Below, piece by piece: positions 5,992 to 8,950 of a DNA stretch of 8,950 bases (its first letter is position 1; every line of letters begins with the position of its first letter). This DNA comes from O2-02-FULL-42-9 sp038043025. GTDB taxonomy: Bacteria; Pseudomonadota; Gammaproteobacteria; UBA12402. The DNA is taken from assembly GCA_038043025.1 (NCBI GenBank), contig JBBTCW010000024.1, positions 1-8,950 of the forward strand. Reading direction: 5' to 3'. Both the position numbers and the translations under genes were made by a program. The notes beneath the pieces were generated by a model. The model was not told where the DNA came from. It was given only the letters and a program-made list of their open reading frames with translations, and searched no databases.

Positions 5992-6066
5992 TGGTGGGTG
6001 ATAGTGGGATCGAACCACTGACCCCTGCCGTGTGAAGGCAGTGCTCTACCGCTGAGCCAATCACCC
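5992..6066 (-). tRNA. tRNA-Val, anticodon CAC
   Basis: The 75-nt cloverleaf folds fully. The acceptor stem is GGGTGAT/ATCACCC, the D arm is GCTC/GAGC with a 7-nt loop, the anticodon stem is CTGCC/GGCAG, the 5-nt variable loop is GGGTC, and the T arm is AGTGG/CCACT with loop TTCGATC. The discriminator is A and the 3' CCA is encoded. The anticodon loop TTCACAC places CAC at 34–36 (window 6032–6034), reading GUG valine codons. It lies 62 nt downstream of the phosphomannomutase gene on the same strand. A TATAAA-like stretch just upstream may be its own promoter. Confidence 0.95.
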
Positions 6067-6086
6067 GAATTTTTTATAGCTCGTAG

Positions 6087-6114
6087 GTTGGGCTGAGCGC
6101 ATGCGAAGCCCAAC
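6087..6114. repeat. REP-like hairpin between phosphomannomutase gene and tRNA-Val
   Basis: GTTGGGCT (6087–6094) and AGCCCAAC (6107–6114) form a perfect 8-bp stem around a 12-nt loop that itself contains the palindrome CGCATGCG. Outer AGCT copies at 6078–6081 and 6119–6122 could extend it. It lies 14 nt beyond the phosphomannomutase stop codon. No T-run follows on the minus strand, so it resembles a REP-type element or an RNA-stabilising hairpin more than a classic terminator. Confidence 0.7.
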
Positions 6115-6128
6115 GATAAGCTCTGAGA

Positions 6129-7502
6129 TTAGAAGGGCAATTCTAAACCATCATCTAATTTAATCAACTCTTGTCGGAATAAATCTTGAATGCGCTTCAA
6201 TTCGATCTTATTCTTCGCTTCAAATCGTAAGATCAAATATGGCGTCGTATTCGATGGACGAATCAATCCCCAACCATCGGGATAATCAACGCGCAAACCA
6301 TCCAGCGTCGTGAGCGTGCCACCTGAAAATTTCGCGTCTTTCATAAATCGATCCATAAATGCAAATTTCTTATCATCGTCAATCGGTAACTTTAACTCCG
6401 GTGTATTAATGCTTGTTGGAATGGCATCGAAAATTTCTGCAAGAGTTTTCGTACGCTTAGCTAAAATTTCTAATAACCGAACGCCGGCGTAAATCCCATC
6501 ATCAAATCCATACCAACGCTCTTTAAAAAACACATGGCCACTCATTTCGCCGCCCAATAAGGCACCGGTTTCTTGCATTTTCGCTTTAATAAAAGAATGC
6601 CCTGTACGAGACATGACGGGCTTGCCACCATGACGTAAAATTTCTTCGCGCAAGTGGCGCGTACATTTTACATCATACACAACCGTCGCTCCGGGATTGC
6701 GCGACAACACATCCTCGGCAAATAAAATTAAATAACGATCAGGCCAAATGATATCGCCCTTATTCGTCACTACGCCCAACCGATCAACATCTCCATCAAA
6801 TGCCAAACCCACATCGGCACCCACTTTTTTAACTTTATTGATCAGGTCTTGCATATTCGCTTCAACGCTGGGATCGGCCGGATGATTGGGGAAATGCCCA
6901 TCAACCTCGCTAAATAATTCCGTCACATCACAACCCAGCGCTTTAAATAATTGTGGTGCAACCGCTCCTCCAATGCCATTGCCGCAATCGATAACGATTT
7001 TTAATTTTTTATTAAGCTTGATGTGATTTAAAATATTTTTAATATACTGATCAATAATCTCTGAATGACTTTCTTCTCCGACGCCAATATCCAATTCATT
7101 ATTTACTATCCGATCGTAGAGTGCTTTAATTTCATCTTCTACTAGCGTCACCCCTTTTAAAACTACTTTAATCCCGTTGTATTCTGGCGGATTATGACTG
7201 CCTGTCACCATAACACCCGAATGTGTTTTCAATACGTGCGTAGCAAAATATAAAACCGGGCTGGGCATTGCGCCGAGATTAATAGCATTACAACCACTTT
7301 TAATAATGCCTTTGGATAAAGCGGCTAAAAGAAGCGGCCCTGATATGCGTCCATCGCGTGCAATTAACAATGTGCTTTCGCCACGCGCACGAGCTTCAGT
7401 ACCAATGGCTTGACCAATTTTCTCGACCACCTCAGGCGTTAATGTTTTATTAACAATGCCGCGAATATCATATGCACGAAAAATTGTAGAATCTATCTTC
7501 AT
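6129..7502 (-). CDS. algC: Phosphomannomutase/phosphoglucomutase (AlgC/ManB type)
   Basis: This enzyme interconverts mannose-6-P with mannose-1-P and glucose-6-P with glucose-1-P, feeding GDP-mannose, LPS core and other cell-surface sugars. The 457 residues match the family length (Pseudomonas AlgC is about 463). All four active-site motifs are intact and in order: the catalytic phosphoserine loop TGSHNPPEYNG (Ser102), the metal loop DGDVDR (236–241), the sugar-binding loop GEMSGH (318–323) and the phosphate-binding loop RPSNTTP (415–421). The start ATG has GGAG 7 nt upstream (7510–7513). The gene follows dut on the same strand, as is common in gammaproteobacteria, but here a 197-bp gap full of repeats separates them. 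Which sugar it prefers cannot be read from the sequence. Confidence 0.94.
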   Translation of the reverse strand: MKIDSTIFRAYDIRGIVNKTLTPEVVEKIGQAIGTEARARGESTLLIARDGRISGPLLLAALSKGIIKSGCNAINLGAMPSPVLYFATHVLKTHSGVMVTGSHNPPEYNGIKVVLKGVTLVEDEIKALYDRIVNNELDIGVGEESHSEIIDQYIKNILNHIKLNKKLKIVIDCGNGIGGAVAPQLFKALGCDVTELFSEVDGHFPNHPADPSVEANMQDLINKVKKVGADVGLAFDGDVDRLGVVTNKGDIIWPDRYLILFAEDVLSRNPGATVVYDVKCTRHLREEILRHGGKPVMSRTGHSFIKAKMQETGALLGGEMSGHVFFKERWYGFDDGIYAGVRLLEILAKRTKTLAEIFDAIPTSINTPELKLPIDDDKKFAFMDRFMKDAKFSGGTLTTLDGLRVDYPDGWGLIRPSNTTPYLILRFEAKNKIELKRIQDLFRQELIKLDDGLELPF

Positions 7503-7517
7503 TGTTTGTCTCCGTTA

Positions 7518-7550
7518 ATGCGAATAAGTCGGTCTCAGCTCAGAGGACGC
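7518..7550. repeat. 33-bp direct repeat, copy 1 (form A)
   Basis: This matches 7578–7610 at 29 of 33 positions in direct orientation with a 60-bp period. It contains the core CTCAGCTCAGAGG (7534–7546), the reverse complement of the core in the form B repeats. It ends 16 bp from the phosphomannomutase start and just upstream of its ribosome site. Confidence 0.8.
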
Positions 7551-7569
7551 GAAGCTTACGCTTTGCTTC
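7551..7569. repeat. Small inverted repeat between the two form A copies
   Basis: GAAGC (7551–7555) and GCTTC (7565–7569) form a 5-bp stem with a 9-nt loop in the spacer between the direct repeats. It is short and could be incidental. Confidence 0.35.
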
Positions 7570-7577
7570 TCTGGCTC

Positions 7578-7610
7578 ATGCGAACAGGCTGGTCTCAGCT
7601 CAGAGGACGC
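7578..7610. repeat. 33-bp direct repeat, copy 2 (form A)
   Basis: Second copy of the direct repeat, with core CTCAGCTCAGAGG at 7594–7606. Its flank can form another hairpin: GGACG at 7602–7606 is… read on the minus strand as GGACG–TGTTG–CGTCC (7605–7619), so the repeat edge is itself part of a 5-bp stem. No protein-coding reading is supported here. Confidence 0.75.
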
Positions 7611-7657
7611 AACACGTCCATCTGATTCTAAATAATCTGTTTTCTTCCTCATTCATT

Positions 7658-7700
7658 CCATTCTACCGATGAATACCTGCTTACCTCTGAGCTGAGGATT
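7658..7700. repeat. 43-bp interspersed repeat, copy 2 (form B), at the dut 3' end
   Basis: This matches 6–48 at 40 of 43 positions in the same orientation, with core CCTCTGAGCTGAG at 7684–7696. Its last base is the final base of the dut stop codon (7700–7702). On the minus-strand RNA its core is fully complementary to the cores of both form A copies downstream. Confidence 0.8.
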
Positions 7701-8155
7701 TATCTATACCCCGAGCTGCCAAAACCGCCTGTGCTGCGCACAGTTTCTTCAAAAGAACTCACTAACTCAAAACCAACTTGAACAATCGGCACAAAAACCA
7801 TCTGAGCAATGCGCTCCCCCGGCTGAATTGTAAACGGTTCTTCACCTCGATTCCAACAAGAAATCAATATTTCACCCTGATAATCAGAATCAATTAATCC
7901 CACCAAATTGCCCAAAACAATACCATGCTTATGCCCCAACCCCGAACGCGGCAAAATCATTGCAGCCAATCCTGGCTCACCGATGTGAATCGCAAAACCC
8001 GTCGGAATTAATGTCGTTTTGCCAGACGGCAAGATAATCGGCTCGTCTAAACAAGCACGTAAATCTAATCCAGCAGAGCCCTTCGTCGCATAATGCGGCA
8101 GCGGAATTTCTCGCCCCATTTTTTTGTTTAAAATTTTTAATTGTATCTTGTTCAT
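7700..8155 (-). CDS. dut: Deoxyuridine 5'-triphosphate nucleotidohydrolase (dUTPase)
   Basis: dUTPase hydrolyses dUTP to dUMP and pyrophosphate, keeping uracil out of DNA and supplying the thymidylate precursor. The 151 residues equal the E. coli length, and all five trimeric-dUTPase motifs are present: AGLDLRA (28–34), PRSGLGHKHG (69–78), GLIDSDYQG (86–94) with the catalytic aspartate, GERIAQ (113–118) and the glycine-rich C-terminal RSTGGFGSSG (140–149) that closes over the nucleotide. AAGGA precedes the ATG at good spacing. It is divergent from radC across 113 bp and followed by the phosphomannomutase gene. In many gammaproteobacteria coaBC sits directly upstream of dut; here it is missing. 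Confidence 0.97.
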   Translation of the reverse strand: MNKIQLKILNKKMGREIPLPHYATKGSAGLDLRACLDEPIILPSGKTTLIPTGFAIHIGEPGLAAMILPRSGLGHKHGIVLGNLVGLIDSDYQGEILISCWNRGEEPFTIQPGERIAQMVFVPIVQVGFELVSSFEETVRSTGGFGSSGYR

Positions 8156-8268
8156 TTTTTTCCTTGCATCATCACATAAATGTAGATATTGTTACTTCTC
8201 ATCTATCTGCCATTCCTTATTATTCCCATTAAACAGATCAACACTACATTCTATCCGCGAGGTAATCA

Positions 8269-8934
8269 ATGTCAATTAAAACCTGGCCAGAAAACGAGCG
8301 TCCGCGAGAAAAACTCTTAATGCGCGGTGAAAATGCGTTATCTGATGCTGAATTGTTAGCCATCATTTTACAGACCGGCACGAAAGAAAAAAATGCACTC
8401 GATTTATCACGAGAATTACTGCAATATTTTGGGAGTTTACAACAATTATTAAATTGCAATTTAGAAACATTTTGCCAATTCAAAGGATTGAACAAAGCAA
8501 AATTTGCATTACTAAAAACAATTTTAGAAATCAACCGGCGTTACTTTTTTGAAAAAGCAAAAGAGACGATCGTTTTAAAAAACTCCAAAGACACCGAAAA
8601 TTATTTGCTTTCAAAATTAAGTTATCGCGAACAAGAAGTCTTCGCATGTCTATTTTTAAATAACAAAAATCAAATTATAAAATATAAAGAATTATTTTAC
8701 GGCAGCATCGATCGCGCTGAAGTCTATCCACGTGAGATCATGAAAGCCGCATTAAAATATAATGCCACCTCAATTATCATTTCGCATAATCATACATCCG
8801 GCGATCCCACGCCGAGCAGCGCAGATATCAAGCTCACCCAGCATCTTAAACACGTCCTAAGTTTGATCAATATCAACCTGCTAGACCATATTATAGTCGG
8901 AAAAGGAGTCGCAAGATCATGGGAAATAGTTTAA
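8269..8934 (+). CDS. radC: RadC/UPF0758 family JAB-domain protein
   Basis: RadC proteins carry a JAB/MPN metalloprotease-like fold. The old link to DNA repair is disputed and the true activity is not settled. The 221-residue product is full length. It has the N-terminal RPREKLLMRG and ALSDAELLAIILQTGT segments, a helix-hairpin-helix-like part (FKGLNKAKFALLKTILEINRR region, 71–91), the ELFYGSIDRAEVYPREI block (141–157) and the metal motif HNHTSGDPTPSSAD (173–186) with His173, His175 and Asp186. The usual HNHPSGDP has Thr for Pro at 176. GAGG at 8259–8262 lies 6 nt before the ATG. It is divergent from dut, as in many gammaproteobacteria. Nothing else is visible after its stop. Confidence 0.95.
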   Translation: MSIKTWPENERPREKLLMRGENALSDAELLAIILQTGTKEKNALDLSRELLQYFGSLQQLLNCNLETFCQFKGLNKAKFALLKTILEINRRYFFEKAKETIVLKNSKDTENYLLSKLSYREQEVFACLFLNNKNQIIKYKELFYGSIDRAEVYPREIMKAALKYNATSIIISHNHTSGDPTPSSADIKLTQHLKHVLSLININLLDHIIVGKGVARSWEIV

Positions 8935-8950
8935 GTCTACGATAAGTCCT

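Noticed and set aside
5992..6066. tRNA-Val as integration site of a mobile element
   Set aside because: No integrase, no duplicated tRNA 3' end and no foreign-looking genes are present on either side.
6119..6131. CTCTGAG–ATT at the phosphomannomutase stop as another copy of the 13-bp core repeat
   Set aside because: Only seven bases of the core are shared and the centre is missing, so the match is too short to separate from chance.
7503..7699. Repeats in this gap as a CRISPR array
   Set aside because: Only two direct copies exist, with one 27-bp spacer, an opposite-orientation relative and no cas genes.
8244..8534. 96-codon minus-strand frame opposite the radC start
   Set aside because: It is a shadow of radC with no recognisable domain, and it covers the radC ribosome site and N-terminus.

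Overview
The window reads as ordinary chromosome of a moderately AT-rich gammaproteobacterium. Three things point that way: the dut–algC-type phosphomannomutase–radC neighbourhood, a close TolC relative, and a small TIGR02444/DUF2390-type protein, which I know from gammaproteobacteria. The compact genome, short intergenic gaps and palindromic repeats would fit the Legionella/Coxiella branch. That placement is an inference and is not proven by any marker here. I see no transposase, phage gene, CRISPR array or plasmid gene.

Layout. On the minus strand, positions 56–2624 hold a tight three-gene operon transcribed toward the window start: a cysteine synthase/cystathionine beta-synthase-like PLP enzyme, then a DapF-family epimerase (8-nt overlap), then a biotin–protein ligase that directly abuts dapF. 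A short divergent promoter region (about 2625–2751) separates it from a plus-strand pair: a TolC-like outer-membrane channel carrying an extra C-terminal SPOR domain, and a DUF2390-type protein 19 nt downstream. A two-hairpin palindromic repeat fills the convergent gap (4928–5031). From there to position 8155 everything is on the minus strand: a uridine-phosphorylase-family enzyme, a tRNA-Val(CAC), a phosphomannomutase/phosphoglucomutase and dUTPase. radC is divergent on the plus strand at the right end.

How the genes relate. The left operon covers sulfur amino acid chemistry, diaminopimelate-type epimerisation and biotin attachment. These are housekeeping steps, but two of the proteins show altered active-site motifs. 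TolC would act in tripartite efflux or type I secretion, and its SPOR tail suggests an added link to peptidoglycan. The dut–algC–radC block is the familiar gammaproteobacterial cluster, but coaBC, usually found between radC and dut, is absent.

The most interesting signals are: the TolC–SPOR fusion; a 13-bp repeat core present four times in two flanking contexts and both orientations, three copies lying in the dut–phosphomannomutase gap where they could form competing RNA pairings; and a palindromic element whose two hairpins differ only by changes that keep each hairpin paired. The longest stretch without a gene is 197 bp (7503–7699), and it is described as repeats. No gene-free stretch exceeds 300 bp.
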